Assembly (NCBI RefSeq): GCF_014699035.1
Contig: NZ_JACXAA010000005.1
Location: 1-64,000 of the forward strand
DNA: 64,000 nt
Reading direction: 5' to 3'
Source: Spirosoma validum
GTDB taxonomy: Bacteria; Bacteroidota; Bacteroidia; Cytophagales; Spirosomataceae
This document shows positions 1-7,892 of this stretch, in pieces. The notes under the pieces were generated by a model, which was not told the origin of the DNA, made no database searches, and saw nothing but the letters and a program-made list of their open reading frames with translations. The number at the start of each line of letters is the position of its first letter. Within the stretch, counting starts at the first letter, position 1. The translations under genes were made by a program, and so were the position numbers.

Positions 1-91
1 CTTGATGACCTTTGACAAAAGGTAGTCTACCGACGGAGGCACTCAAAAAGGAACGCGCACAAACATAGAATGACAAAAACACTCGTTTTGC

Positions 92-919
92 TTACTGCAA
101 CGCCATTTCCATGTTGTCTAACTCTTCCACCGCCTGCGCGTATTGTTCCTTATTGGGTACGCCGTGGTGCCACTTTAATTGATTTTCCATGTAGCTGATG
201 CCTTTGCCTTTTGTAGTATGGGCAATGATCAGACTGGGTTTTCCGAGTTCGAAGGGCAGCGCATCGAAGGCTTCGGTAAGTGCCTTAAAATCGTGGCCAT
301 CAACGTGTCGGACGGCCCAGCCGAAGGCTTCGAACTTATCGTCGAGCGGGTCGGTGCTGCATACATCTGTTGTCGGGCCCGTAATCTGAAGACCGTTTTT
401 GTCGACAATAGCGCAGAGGTTATCGAGTTTATACTGAGCTGCTACCAGAGCTGCTTCCCAGTTGGACCCTTCGGGTAATTCGCCATCGCCCAGGAGTGTG
501 AACACGCGGAATGGCTTTTCATCCAGTTTGGCCGAAATGGCCGTACCGACGCTCAGCGACAAGCCATGCCCCAACGATCCTGTATTCTGTTCGATACCCG
601 CTATCTTTTTCGTAGGATGTCCGATGTAGTGCGACTTGTATTTACACAGCGTTTCCAGATCCGATTCGGGAAAAAAACCTTTATCGGCCAGCACTACGTA
701 GAGGGCTTCGACGGTGTGACCCTTGCTCTGAATATAACGGTCTCGGTCGGGCGATTTTGCCGTTTCCGGACTGACATTCAGTACGTTATTGTAGAGAACA
801 TTCAGAATATCGACGCACGACAAACTGCCGCCCGTATGCCCGGCGTTGGCCCCGACAATGTACTTCAAAATATTCCTGCGATACGTAACCGACTTACGTG
901 CTAACTCCTGTTGCGTCAT
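92..919 (-). CDS. Transketolase, N-terminal (ThDP-binding) subunit
   Basis: This 275-residue protein carries only the N-terminal half of a transketolase, the part that binds thiamine diphosphate and Mg2+. Visible motifs are GHTGGSLS near residue 27, GSLGHGLSLSVG near 114, GDGELPEG at 144-151 and the metal-ligand Asn in DKNGLQ near 175. A full transketolase has over 600 residues, so a separate C-terminal subunit is expected; it would lie just beyond the left edge on this strand. Split transketolases serve ordinary pentose metabolism but also special sugars such as apulose 4-phosphate (AptA/AptB) and sulfosugars. The upstream isomerase-like gene on the same strand suggests a sugar-specific role. 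Family assignment is firm; the substrate is inference. Confidence 0.9.
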   Translation of the reverse strand: MTQQELARKSVTYRRNILKYIVGANAGHTGGSLSCVDILNVLYNNVLNVSPETAKSPDRDRYIQSKGHTVEALYVVLADKGFFPESDLETLCKYKSHYIGHPTKKIAGIEQNTGSLGHGLSLSVGTAISAKLDEKPFRVFTLLGDGELPEGSNWEAALVAAQYKLDNLCAIVDKNGLQITGPTTDVCSTDPLDDKFEAFGWAVRHVDGHDFKALTEAFDALPFELGKPSLIIAHTTKGKGISYMENQLKWHHGVPNKEQYAQAVEELDNMEMALQ

Positions 920-1000
920 GATTTCTGTTTTTGACAGGACTTTTTTAAAGCCCTGTAAGGGCGGCCTGTTAATAGAAAAATGGCTTTGTCTCCTAGTTCT

Positions 1001-1053
1001 AGCGCCGTAGGTGCGGCCTGTTTAGCTGACATTTAGGTCGCACCTACGGCGCT
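1001..1053. repeat. Palindromic repeat, family A, copy 1
   Basis: Arms 1001-1019 and 1035-1053 form a 19-bp inverted repeat with one mismatch around a 15-nt loop. The core reads GCGCCGTAGGTGCG and its complement. The same arms recur at 25371-25428. It lies between the isomerase and transketolase genes, so it would be transcribed within that minus-strand unit. The following stretch (ctattgacagg, near 1077) also recurs after copy 2, so the repeat unit may extend past the hairpin. Confidence 0.85.
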
Positions 1054-1144
1054 AAAAATCTGGCATAACCTTATGACTATTGACAGGACAGACCTACGGC
1101 CTTGATTGAGCTACTGAATTTTAAATCCTGTCAGAATAGAATTC

Positions 1145-2566
1145 TTAACCGAAATTTTTTACCTCCCAGCCCATGTAATTTTCCATTGCTTCTTTAAGAA
1201 TACCGGCCGTTTTGGAGGCATTCATGACAACGTGGTGCTCGAAGCCGTTCCGGCATACGTACTGCATCAAACCCTGTAGGTTATCGATCTGGGCTACGGC
1301 CCGGTTCCCGAACGTATTGAGTGCATCGTCGGTCAGCCTACCCTCACCGATGTAGGCTTTCATAATGCCTTTCGGATCGTCGGTGCTGATACGGCCGAAG
1401 GTGAGGGGCGAGGCTGGAGTTCGGCCCGCCAAGGCGCCATACGTATTTTCTTCGCCGACGGTGGTGCCCAGAATAGGAGCCGTGCTGATTTCGATGTCTG
1501 GTAAAAACGATTTCGCCCAGTTGCCGCAGTGGAACAGAACGCACTTGTTTTCGTCGTCAGCGTAGTTATTGTTCCAGTCGACCAGCGCGCTTGGCGAGCC
1601 TGATGCCAGTTGCATGGCATACATACTCAGCGTACCCGTTACGTCGACTTCGCAGGCGCTGGGGAGCATGTTCTCACTCATGATGCTCATGCTGGTGCAG
1701 ACGTTACAGCCATAGTTCTGCTGGAGTGATGTCCAGCACTGAATAGCTGTGGCGTCCAGCGCGTGTTCCTGCATAAAATCGTTTAGCACTACGTCTAATT
1801 TAGCGATCTGAACCAGTTTATCGTCGGGCGTACGGCCAGTCGGTGTATACGCTTTAATGGCATCGAGCCGGTCTTTCACGGCTTGATCGTCTTTGGTTAG
1901 CTTATTGGCGAAACCCAGAATGTGCGACAGGTCGATAGTGACAACCGAAATACCGTTACGTTGCAGGATTTTCTCGCTATACCGTACCGTATTAAATGCT
2001 CCCGGACGTGCGCCAACAGCGCCAATGCGAACGTTACGGAGCCCTTTTACCACTCGACAAACGGCCAGAAAATTCTTCAGATCTGTCTGGAAGCTGGGGT
2101 CGGAGGGATGTACGACGTGCTTGGTCGTCAGCGAATATTTAATGCCGAACTGATAAAGGTTGTTGCAGACTGAAATTTTACCACACCACGCATCCCGCCG
2201 ACGCGCTACGTCCATGCGATGCAAATCATCGGGATAAGCCTGAATGAGCACTGGTACGTCCAGGCGAGCGAGTTTCAGCGTTTCTGCTACGCCTTTTTCA
2301 TCACCGAAATTCGGTAGAACGACCAGGATACCCATAATCTCGTCGGCGTGTTTGCGGAACAGTTCGGCGCATTTCTGAGCTTCCTGAAACGTTTCGACCC
2401 CACCGAGTTTGGTCGCCGATTCGGGCAGCATGACCGGATTTATACCAGCTTTCTGGAAAGCATCCAGCAGATCAGTCCGGCACTCGCCAACTAACTTGTC
2501 AGGGAAGAAATCCCGGTTACCAATAATAACGCCTAGGGTGATGGGGGTACTCGTTTTCACATTCAT
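1145..2566 (-). CDS. L-fucose/L-arabinose isomerase-family sugar isomerase
   Basis: The 473-residue protein has the layout of the fucose/arabinose isomerase superfamily: two N-terminal alpha/beta domains and a C-terminal catalytic domain. Probable Mn2+ ligands are Glu306 (ACEVDVTG) and Asp330 (ALVDWNN), with a His pair near residue 445 (FEHHVVMN). Members interconvert aldoses and ketoses in the cytoplasm; no signal peptide is seen. It is shorter than classical FucI (about 590 residues) and belongs to the shorter isomerase-like group whose substrates are mostly unknown. It is followed on the same strand, after a 225-nt gap with a hairpin, by the split transketolase. An aldose-to-ketose step feeding that transketolase is a reasonable inference, with apiose or a deoxysugar as candidates. 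Confidence 0.75.
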   Translation of the reverse strand: MNVKTSTPITLGVIIGNRDFFPDKLVGECRTDLLDAFQKAGINPVMLPESATKLGGVETFQEAQKCAELFRKHADEIMGILVVLPNFGDEKGVAETLKLARLDVPVLIQAYPDDLHRMDVARRRDAWCGKISVCNNLYQFGIKYSLTTKHVVHPSDPSFQTDLKNFLAVCRVVKGLRNVRIGAVGARPGAFNTVRYSEKILQRNGISVVTIDLSHILGFANKLTKDDQAVKDRLDAIKAYTPTGRTPDDKLVQIAKLDVVLNDFMQEHALDATAIQCWTSLQQNYGCNVCTSMSIMSENMLPSACEVDVTGTLSMYAMQLASGSPSALVDWNNNYADDENKCVLFHCGNWAKSFLPDIEISTAPILGTTVGEENTYGALAGRTPASPLTFGRISTDDPKGIMKAYIGEGRLTDDALNTFGNRAVAQIDNLQGLMQYVCRNGFEHHVVMNASKTAGILKEAMENYMGWEVKNFG

Positions 2567-2841
2567 GGGCTAGTAGATCGCTGTGCGTCGATCGACAATT
2601 CTTCGGTTTGTGGTATCCCTCTAACTGCCGACTGAACAAAGGTAAAAATAGTAAATAGAAAATAAAAGAAAATAATCGAAACAAAAAACGCCCAGTTAAC
2701 TACTAATCAGGCTGAGATTATCAATAATTTTAGTCGTAATTTATAAAGGAATATAGTTAGGTGCAAGGGCATTCTATTGACCTAGTAGCCTATTCTGATA
2801 TCTAATTGATAATTAGTTTTAAAATAACCCATAAATTTTCC

Positions 2842-2869
2842 TTTGCTTTCTAAAGTGTTCCTATTTTTG
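2842..2869 (+). promoter_or_regulatory. Candidate promoter for the GH78-type gene
   Basis: A TTTG (2842-2845) and a TATTTTTG matching TAnnTTTG (2862-2869) lie 16 nt apart, 30 nt before the ATG at 2899. The gap is slightly short for a Bacteroidota promoter. The rest of the 332-nt divergent spacer (2567-2898) is AT-rich and shows no gene. Confidence 0.45.
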
Positions 2870-2898
2870 CTTTTTAATCGTTCTTCTTTACCGATCAA

Positions 2899-5061
2899 AT
2901 GAAAAAAGCCCTTTCTATACTCTTTCTACTTTTATCATTCATTTCATCGGGCTTTGCTCAGAATCAGGCTACCTGGATCTGGTATCCGGGCGATTTTGAG
3001 ATCTGGTTAGGCAACAACATGCAGAACCGACGTACCGAACGAACCACGTTTTTACCCCCTTTCTGGAAGCTGGATAGTCACTATAACCTGATCGATTTCC
3101 ACAAGGATTTCGACTTGACACAGGCTGAAGACGTAGCGCTTTTTGTCGAAGGTAAATACAACGTCAAGGTCGATGGAAAAGCGTTTCCGGGTTATCCGAA
3201 ACGGATTACTGTACCGGCGGGTAAGCATAAAGTAAGTCTCAAAGTCTTCTGTCAGGATCGGGTTCCGGCCATTTATGTGCGTGGCAAGAACGTAGTGTCG
3301 GATGATACGTGGCTCGTTACGTTTGAGGATAAAGAGTGGATTGACGAAACGGGGAAAGCATCGGATCAGTCGGGGACTACGTGGCTGAAGGCGGGCTCCT
3401 GGAATTTCAATGACCCGCAACTGCCGCCGTCGAAGTTTCGACTGAATACCAAGGCGTTATCGGCGGTGAAGACGGATAAACAAAAAGGCTCAGTCTTTCT
3501 GGATTTTGGTAAAGAAACCTTCGGGTTTATCAAACTGCATGGGTTGTCGGGTAAGGGAAACATCAATATTTATTACGGGGAATCGCCCGAAGAAGCCCGT
3601 GCTACCGCCACCTGCGAAACCACAGATTTTCTGCAAATCGATCAGACGCAGAAACGCGATTCGACTATGAAACTAACCAAAGCGTTTCGATACGTCAATG
3701 TGCAATTCGACGGTAGCGTAGTGATGGATTCGGTATCGATGTTATACGAGTTTCTGCCCGTTGCCGACCGGGGTAGTTTTCGGTGCAACGACGAGCAGAT
3801 CAACCGGATTTACGACGTAGCGACCTATACGCTTCACCTCAACACCCGCGAATTTTTCATCGACGGTATCAAACGTGACCGCTGGATCTGGTCGGGGGAT
3901 GCCGCACAGAGTTATCTGATGAACTATTACCTACTGTTCGACTCGCCTTCAGTGACGCGCACGATGCTGGCCTTACGTGGGAAAGAACCCGTGACGAGCC
4001 ACATCAACACCATTATGGACTATACCCTTTACTGGTTCATCAGTATTTACGATTATTACCAATACACTGGCGATAAAGCCTTCATCCAGCAGTTTTACCC
4101 GCGTATGCAAAGCCTGATGGACTATTGCCTCGACCGCCGAAACAAAAACGGCTTGCTGGAAGGACTGGCAGGCGACTGGGTGTTCATTGACTGGGCCGAC
4201 GGGTTGAGCAAGAAAGGTGAAGTTAGTTTTGAGCAGTTGCTGTTTGCCCGCAGTCTGGAAACGATGGCACTCTGCGCCAACATCGTGAACGATACGCCAA
4301 ACGCGACAAAATACAATCAACTGGCCGCCGACGTAAAAACGAAACTGTTCAGTACGTACTGGAGCGATAGCAAACACGCGCTGGTGCATAGCCGGGTCGA
4401 TGGGGTAACGACCGACAACGTAACGCGTTACGCAAACATGTTTGCGATCTTCTTTAATTACCTGGACGACGCAAAGAAACAGGCTGTTAAGCAATACGTA
4501 TTACTGAATCCAAACGTACCGAAAATCACCACACCGTACATGCGTTTCTACGAACTCGAAGCTCTTTGCGCCCTGGGTGAACAGAGTTACGTGACGAAAG
4601 AAATGAAAGACTACTGGGGCGGTATGCTGAACCTCGGCGCTACGTCGTTCTGGGAAGAATACAACCCGACCAAAACCGGCGCTGAACATTACGCCATGTA
4701 TGGTCGTCCGTTCGGGAAAAGCCTGTGCCACGCCTGGGGAGCCAGCCCAATCTATCTGCTGGGCAAATATTACCTCGGTGTCAAACCGACCGCTCCCGCT
4801 TACGCTACGTATCTGATTGAACCGCAACTAGGTGGTTTGCAATGGATCGACGGCAAAGTCCCCACACCCGATGGCGACGTCAGCGTGTATTGCAGCACCA
4901 AAGAAATCAAAGTAACGGGAGCCGCCGGAACCGGAACGCTGCGTTTCAAAAGCAAAACCAAACCCGTTTGCAAACAAGGGGAAGTTCGTCCGGTGAGTAA
5001 TGGTACGTATGAATTGACGGTGGAGAAGGGAAAGAGCTACGTTGTGAGTTATAAGCTGTAA
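2899..5061 (+). CDS. GH78-type alpha-L-rhamnosidase-like glycosidase
   Basis: The 720-residue protein starts with a signal peptide ending near GFAQ (residue 21), so it acts in the periplasm or at the surface. The N-terminal half contains beta-sandwich modules (WYPGDFEIW, FVEGKYNVKVDG). The C-terminal half is an (alpha/alpha)6 barrel with the GH78-like signatures DGIKRDRWIWSGDA near residue 325, which holds the probable acid, and GATSFWEEYNP near residue 578. Members remove alpha-L-rhamnose from pectins and glycosides. It stands alone, with its own promoter, between the isomerase gene on the other strand and a decayed toxin-antitoxin locus. Family level is well supported; exact linkage is not. 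Confidence 0.8.
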   Translation: MKKALSILFLLLSFISSGFAQNQATWIWYPGDFEIWLGNNMQNRRTERTTFLPPFWKLDSHYNLIDFHKDFDLTQAEDVALFVEGKYNVKVDGKAFPGYPKRITVPAGKHKVSLKVFCQDRVPAIYVRGKNVVSDDTWLVTFEDKEWIDETGKASDQSGTTWLKAGSWNFNDPQLPPSKFRLNTKALSAVKTDKQKGSVFLDFGKETFGFIKLHGLSGKGNINIYYGESPEEARATATCETTDFLQIDQTQKRDSTMKLTKAFRYVNVQFDGSVVMDSVSMLYEFLPVADRGSFRCNDEQINRIYDVATYTLHLNTREFFIDGIKRDRWIWSGDAAQSYLMNYYLLFDSPSVTRTMLALRGKEPVTSHINTIMDYTLYWFISIYDYYQYTGDKAFIQQFYPRMQSLMDYCLDRRNKNGLLEGLAGDWVFIDWADGLSKKGEVSFEQLLFARSLETMALCANIVNDTPNATKYNQLAADVKTKLFSTYWSDSKHALVHSRVDGVTTDNVTRYANMFAIFFNYLDDAKKQAVKQYVLLNPNVPKITTPYMRFYELEALCALGEQSYVTKEMKDYWGGMLNLGATSFWEEYNPTKTGAEHYAMYGRPFGKSLCHAWGASPIYLLGKYYLGVKPTAPAYATYLIEPQLGGLQWIDGKVPTPDGDVSVYCSTKEIKVTGAAGTGTLRFKSKTKPVCKQGEVRPVSNGTYELTVEKGKSYVVSYKL

Positions 5062-5100
5062 GAGAAGATTTTAGCCTTCGTTTTTAGATGACATATTCAC

Positions 5101-5275
5101 GTAGAAAAGCTATGGCTACTTTGCGGCTACGAAAGCGTTCATCGACTTTCATTTGCCGTTTGGAAGCTTGAACCATCGGCCAATAGACTTCATTTCAAGG
5201 AAAGCGGCAGAGTTAGAACTTCGTAAAGGCATGTATTTTTCTGAATCTGGAGAGATTTCCCGAAAAAGGGGCATT
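5101..5275 (+). repeat. Degenerate sequence copy 1 flanking the toxin-antitoxin locus
   Basis: This stretch resembles 6119-6247. Shared blocks include aaagcgttcatcgac, ttcatttcaaggaaagc and gaccttcgtaaag-like segments. Copy 1 carries about 42 extra bases between two of the blocks. One reading frame gives YGYFAATKAFIDF, faintly like the C-terminus of a LysR regulator, but no complete frame survives. It is probably a gene remnant that was duplicated or split when the locus between the copies arrived. Confidence 0.6.
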
Positions 5276-5321
5276 ACGCAGGCTGACTAGAAACTCTGTT
5301 CAAAAATTCTTAGATTTGAGC

Positions 5322-5546
5322 ATGGTAACGTATCAGGTTGACATATTAAACCCAAAGGCAGAACGGCTACTTAAGGACCTTGCTGACATGGACCTGATTG
5401 CTTTAAAACAAACCAATCAGGATGAGTTTATGCAAGTAGTCGAGCGGCTTCGCTCAAAGGCGGCACTTGACCCACCGACTCTGGCGGAGATAACCGAACA
5501 GGTAGAAACCGCACGAAAAGAGCGCTATGCCAGAAAGAATGCATAG
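5322..5546 (+). CDS. Antitoxin-like protein upstream of a PIN toxin remnant
   Basis: The 74-residue charged protein begins at the ATG at 5322; a TTG two codons earlier is less likely. It has the usual shape of a small antitoxin: a short N-terminal strand (YQVDILNPKAERLLKDLADM) and a helical, basic C-terminus (ARKERYARKNA). Its end overlaps the PIN-domain reading frame by 8 nt, the standard order of type II toxin-antitoxin pairs. With the toxin frame broken it may be a relic or may neutralise a related toxin elsewhere. The antitoxin family is not recognised precisely. Confidence 0.6.
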   Translation: MVTYQVDILNPKAERLLKDLADMDLIALKQTNQDEFMQVVERLRSKAALDPPTLAEITEQVETARKERYARKNA

Positions 5547-5953
5547 GGTTGTTATTGACACGAACCTTTGGATAAGCTTCCTGCTAACCAGAAACTTTAA
5601 CAAGCTCGACCGGCTTTTTTTCAGGCGAACACTTACTCTTATTAGTCAGTGAGGAATTAGTAGAAGAGGTTGTCGATGTTGCCCAGCGTCCGAAGTTCAG
5701 AAAGTACTTTTATCTTTTCGACCTCGCAGACTTACCAAGAAGCCTCAGGCAGAAAGCTGAGTTTGTGAAGGTGAGTTCTCAAATTGACGTTTGACGAGAC
5801 CCAAAAGACAATTTTTTACTTTCGTTATCGATTGACGGAAAGGCCGACTTTCTGTTAACAGGCGACAAAGACTTGTTAGACCTGACTAGGTTTGGAGGAA
5901 CTACCATAACAACGATCACGGACTTTCTCCAAACCAATACCACGGACACGTAA
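5539..5953 (+). pseudogene. PIN-domain toxin, disrupted by frameshift and stop
   Basis: Starting at ATG 5539 the frame reads MHRVVIDTNLWISFLL, a PIN-domain N-terminus with its acidic metal ligand (DTN). It breaks at a run of seven T at 5615-5621. In the shifted frame the rest follows: SEELVEEVVDVAQRPKF, then an in-frame TGA at 5792-5794 where RDPKDNF follows, then ADFLLTGDKDLLDL and a stop at 5951-5953. These are the conserved later PIN motifs (RDPKDN, TGDKDLL). Total length, about 138 codons, is normal for a VapC-type RNase. One frameshift plus one nonsense change indicate a dead gene unless both come from sequence error. Confidence 0.8.
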
Positions 5954-6118
5954 CAGAGGTAATATGGTGTCAGGTCGCCATAGCCTTACCATTTGTGTTG
6001 CCGGTAAACTTTTTCCCAAATTCAAGCACAGGGCTTCTAGCTATCTTACTATCGCCAAGTTGCTAATCGCTATGTTAAAACAACCCAGACAGTACTTTTT
6101 GGAAAATGGTAAATTTAG

Positions 6119-6247
6119 GTAGAAAGACTGTGGCTACCCTGCGACTATTAAAGCGTTCATCGACTTCATTTCAAGGAAAGCAGCTGAAGTAGACCTTCGT
6201 AAAGACGCCTGTTTTCCAGAGGCCGGAGCCATTCCCCGAAAGATTGG
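6119..6247 (+). repeat. Degenerate sequence copy 2 flanking the toxin-antitoxin locus
   Basis: Direct, diverged repeat of 5101-5275 on the other side of the toxin-antitoxin locus. One frame reads GYPATIKAFIDFISRKAAEV and continues for some 30 more residues, longer than in copy 1, so this copy keeps more of the ancestral reading frame. No start codon or full domain is present. Apart from this repeat I see nothing else in 5954-6338. Confidence 0.6.
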
Positions 6248-6338
6248 TTTTATTCTGGAAGACGTGACGTGGGCCAGAGGCTATAACCCTTCTCTCAATT
6301 AGCTTTTTTAGGCAAGTTCTCACAAACTCCATAGGAAA

Positions 6339-6385
6339 TTTGTGTAGTTAAATGACTACGCATATATTTGTAGTCAAATGACTAC
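6339..6385 (+). promoter_or_regulatory. Promoter with two operator copies for the ArsR operon
   Basis: A TTTG at 6339-6342 and a TATATTTG at 6363-6370 are 20 nt apart, a canonical Bacteroidota promoter. Two near-identical 17-bp sites, TGTAGTTAAATGACTAC (6343-6359) and TGTAGTCAAATGACTAC (6369-6385), occupy the spacer and the start-site region. Each is an imperfect palindrome (GTAGT...ACTAC), and their spacing is 26 bp. Binding of the encoded ArsR protein here would block its own promoter. The ATG follows at 6389. Confidence 0.8.
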
Positions 6386-6388
6386 ACG

Positions 6389-6712
6389 ATGAACCTACGA
6401 CGAGACGTATTCCAAGCCATCGCTGATCCGACCAGAAGGGCTATCCTGCTGTTGGTAGCTTCACACGCCATGACGGCGGGTGCCATCGCGGCAAACTTCG
6501 ACACGGCCAGACCAACCGTTTCTAAACACCTGCAAATTCTGACTGAATGCGAATTGCTCAAGCAGGAGCAGCAGGGCAGAGAAATGATCTATCATTTAAA
6601 TGCCACTAAAATGAAAGAGATCGCTGATTTTATTGAGCCGTTCCGTCAATTATGGGATGATCGGTTTAATAAACTGGAATCCATTATGAAAAACTACCAG
6701 TCAAAAAAGTAG
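6389..6712 (+). CDS. ArsR-family winged-helix regulator
   Basis: This 107-residue protein is a complete ArsR/SmtB-type winged helix: [18 protein letters not shown] at the N-terminus, recognition helix around [13 protein letters not shown] (residues 40-52) and wing around [10 protein letters not shown]. It lacks the cysteine metal-binding motif ELCVC, so it is of the non-metal group that usually pairs with an AHSA1/SRPBCC protein, as it does here 6 nt downstream. It is expected to repress its own operon through the two palindromes at 6343-6385. The start codon lies just after the second operator, giving a very short leader. Confidence 0.9.
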   Translation: MNLRRDVFQAIADPTRRAILLLVASHAMTAGAIAANFDTARPTVSKHLQILTECELLKQEQQGREMIYHLNATKMKEIADFIEPFRQLWDDRFNKLESIMKNYQSKK

Positions 6713-6718
6713 ACGACG

Positions 6719-7183
6719 ATGGAGCGAAAAACGAAGGTTCATGCCGAAACGGATAAACAGGAATTAGTGATCACAAGGGAATTCGATTTGCCACTGGAGT
6801 TATTGTTTAAAGCGTATGTAGAGCCCGACATTGTGGCGCAATGGATGGGTACGAACGTGCTGAAACTTGAGAGTAAAAAGCATGGCAGTTACCAATTTGA
6901 AACCACTGATCCTAAAGGTAATAAGCACAGGTTCAATGGCGTAATTCATGAGTTTGTGCCAAACCAGAAAATCACCCGGACATTCGAAATGGAGAATACG
7001 CCCCTGAGCGTCCAGCTTGAGTTTCTGGAATTTGAACCACTCACCGACGACACTAGCCAACTTACTATGCATGTTGTGTATAGATCAGTCGAGCTCAGAG
7101 ACCAGATACTGAAATTGCCCTTTGCCCAGGGCATCAACATGGCACATAACCGTTTGCAGGACGTAGTAAGCAAATTAAACTAA
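6719..7183 (+). CDS. SRPBCC/AHSA1-family protein
   Basis: The 154-residue protein has the helix-grip fold of the AHSA1 group: ITREFDLPLELLFKAYVEPDIVAQWMG at the N-terminus and a C-terminal helix over a ligand cavity. Such proteins often stand directly after an ArsR regulator in soil Bacteroidota; their ligands are largely unknown. The 6-nt gap before it and 12-nt gap after it indicate one transcript with its neighbours under the ArsR promoter. Cytoplasmic, with no export signal. Confidence 0.88.
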   Translation: MERKTKVHAETDKQELVITREFDLPLELLFKAYVEPDIVAQWMGTNVLKLESKKHGSYQFETTDPKGNKHRFNGVIHEFVPNQKITRTFEMENTPLSVQLEFLEFEPLTDDTSQLTMHVVYRSVELRDQILKLPFAQGINMAHNRLQDVVSKLN

Positions 7184-7195
7184 CACCTACTGACA

Positions 7196-7771
7196 ATGAG
7201 TACTGAAATTAACAACAAAAAGGAGCTGTTGACCGAACAGCGGGACGAATTACTTAGCGTATTGAAAGCTCGGTTTGAGAAAAATAGGAATCGGCATAAA
7301 GGGATCGAATGGGTTAACGTGCAAACAAAACTGGACGCTAATGCTGAAAAACTCTGGTCGCTCAATGAAATGGAAAGTACTGGTGGCGAACCGGATGTTG
7401 TTGGCCAGGATAAAGAGACAGGTGAATTCATTTTTTATGACTGTGCTGCAGAAAGCCCTAAAGACCGCCGAAGTGTGTGCTTCGACCGTGAAGGGCTGGA
7501 ATCAAGGAAAGAAAATAAGCCTGAAAATAACGCTGTTGATATGGCCGCTGCTATGGGTGTTGAGCTTCTGACGGAAGACCAGTACCGGGAGTTGCAGCAA
7601 CTGGAAAAATTCGACACAAAAACATCGAGCTGGATAAAAACGCCCGCCGATATCAGAAAACTTGGTGGCGCTCTCTTTGCTGAGTTCCGCTACGGCCATG
7701 TTTTCGTGTATCACAATGGTGCCCAATCGTACTATGCCGCCAGGGCGTTCCGCGGCTCGTTGCGGGTATAA
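7196..7771 (+). CDS. DUF4256 domain-containing protein
   Basis: The 191-residue protein matches the DUF4256 family along its whole length: an N-terminal KARFEKNRNRHKGIEW segment, the central EPDVVGQDKETGEFIFYDCAAESP, CFDREGLESRKENKPEN, and the C-terminal FAEFRYGHVFVYHNGAQSYYAARAFRG. No function has been established for the family. It is the last gene of the ArsR-AHSA1 transcript, an association I also recall from other genomes. Soluble, probably cytoplasmic. Confidence 0.88.
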   Translation: MSTEINNKKELLTEQRDELLSVLKARFEKNRNRHKGIEWVNVQTKLDANAEKLWSLNEMESTGGEPDVVGQDKETGEFIFYDCAAESPKDRRSVCFDREGLESRKENKPENNAVDMAAAMGVELLTEDQYRELQQLEKFDTKTSSWIKTPADIRKLGGALFAEFRYGHVFVYHNGAQSYYAARAFRGSLRV

Positions 7772-7862
7772 AAATTTTGAACAGACAGCGAAAGGAGGTG
7801 CACATGCTAACATCCTACAATCTCCGGAGAAAATAGCATATTTCGTAAGGGATTATTGCTAT

Positions 7863-7870
7863 TAATTTTG
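7863..7870 (+). promoter_or_regulatory. Candidate -7 box for the GH127 gene
   Basis: TAATTTTG matches TAnnTTTG, 22 nt before the ATG at 7893. I see no clear -33 element, which would fit an activator-dependent promoter. Confidence 0.4.
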
Positions 7871-7892
7871 ATTTTTATGCTATTTGCTTGCT

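Noticed and set aside
5101..5275. A LysR-type regulator gene
   Set aside because: Only a dozen residues resemble the LysR C-terminus and no helix-turn-helix is present, so I call it a degenerate repeat only.
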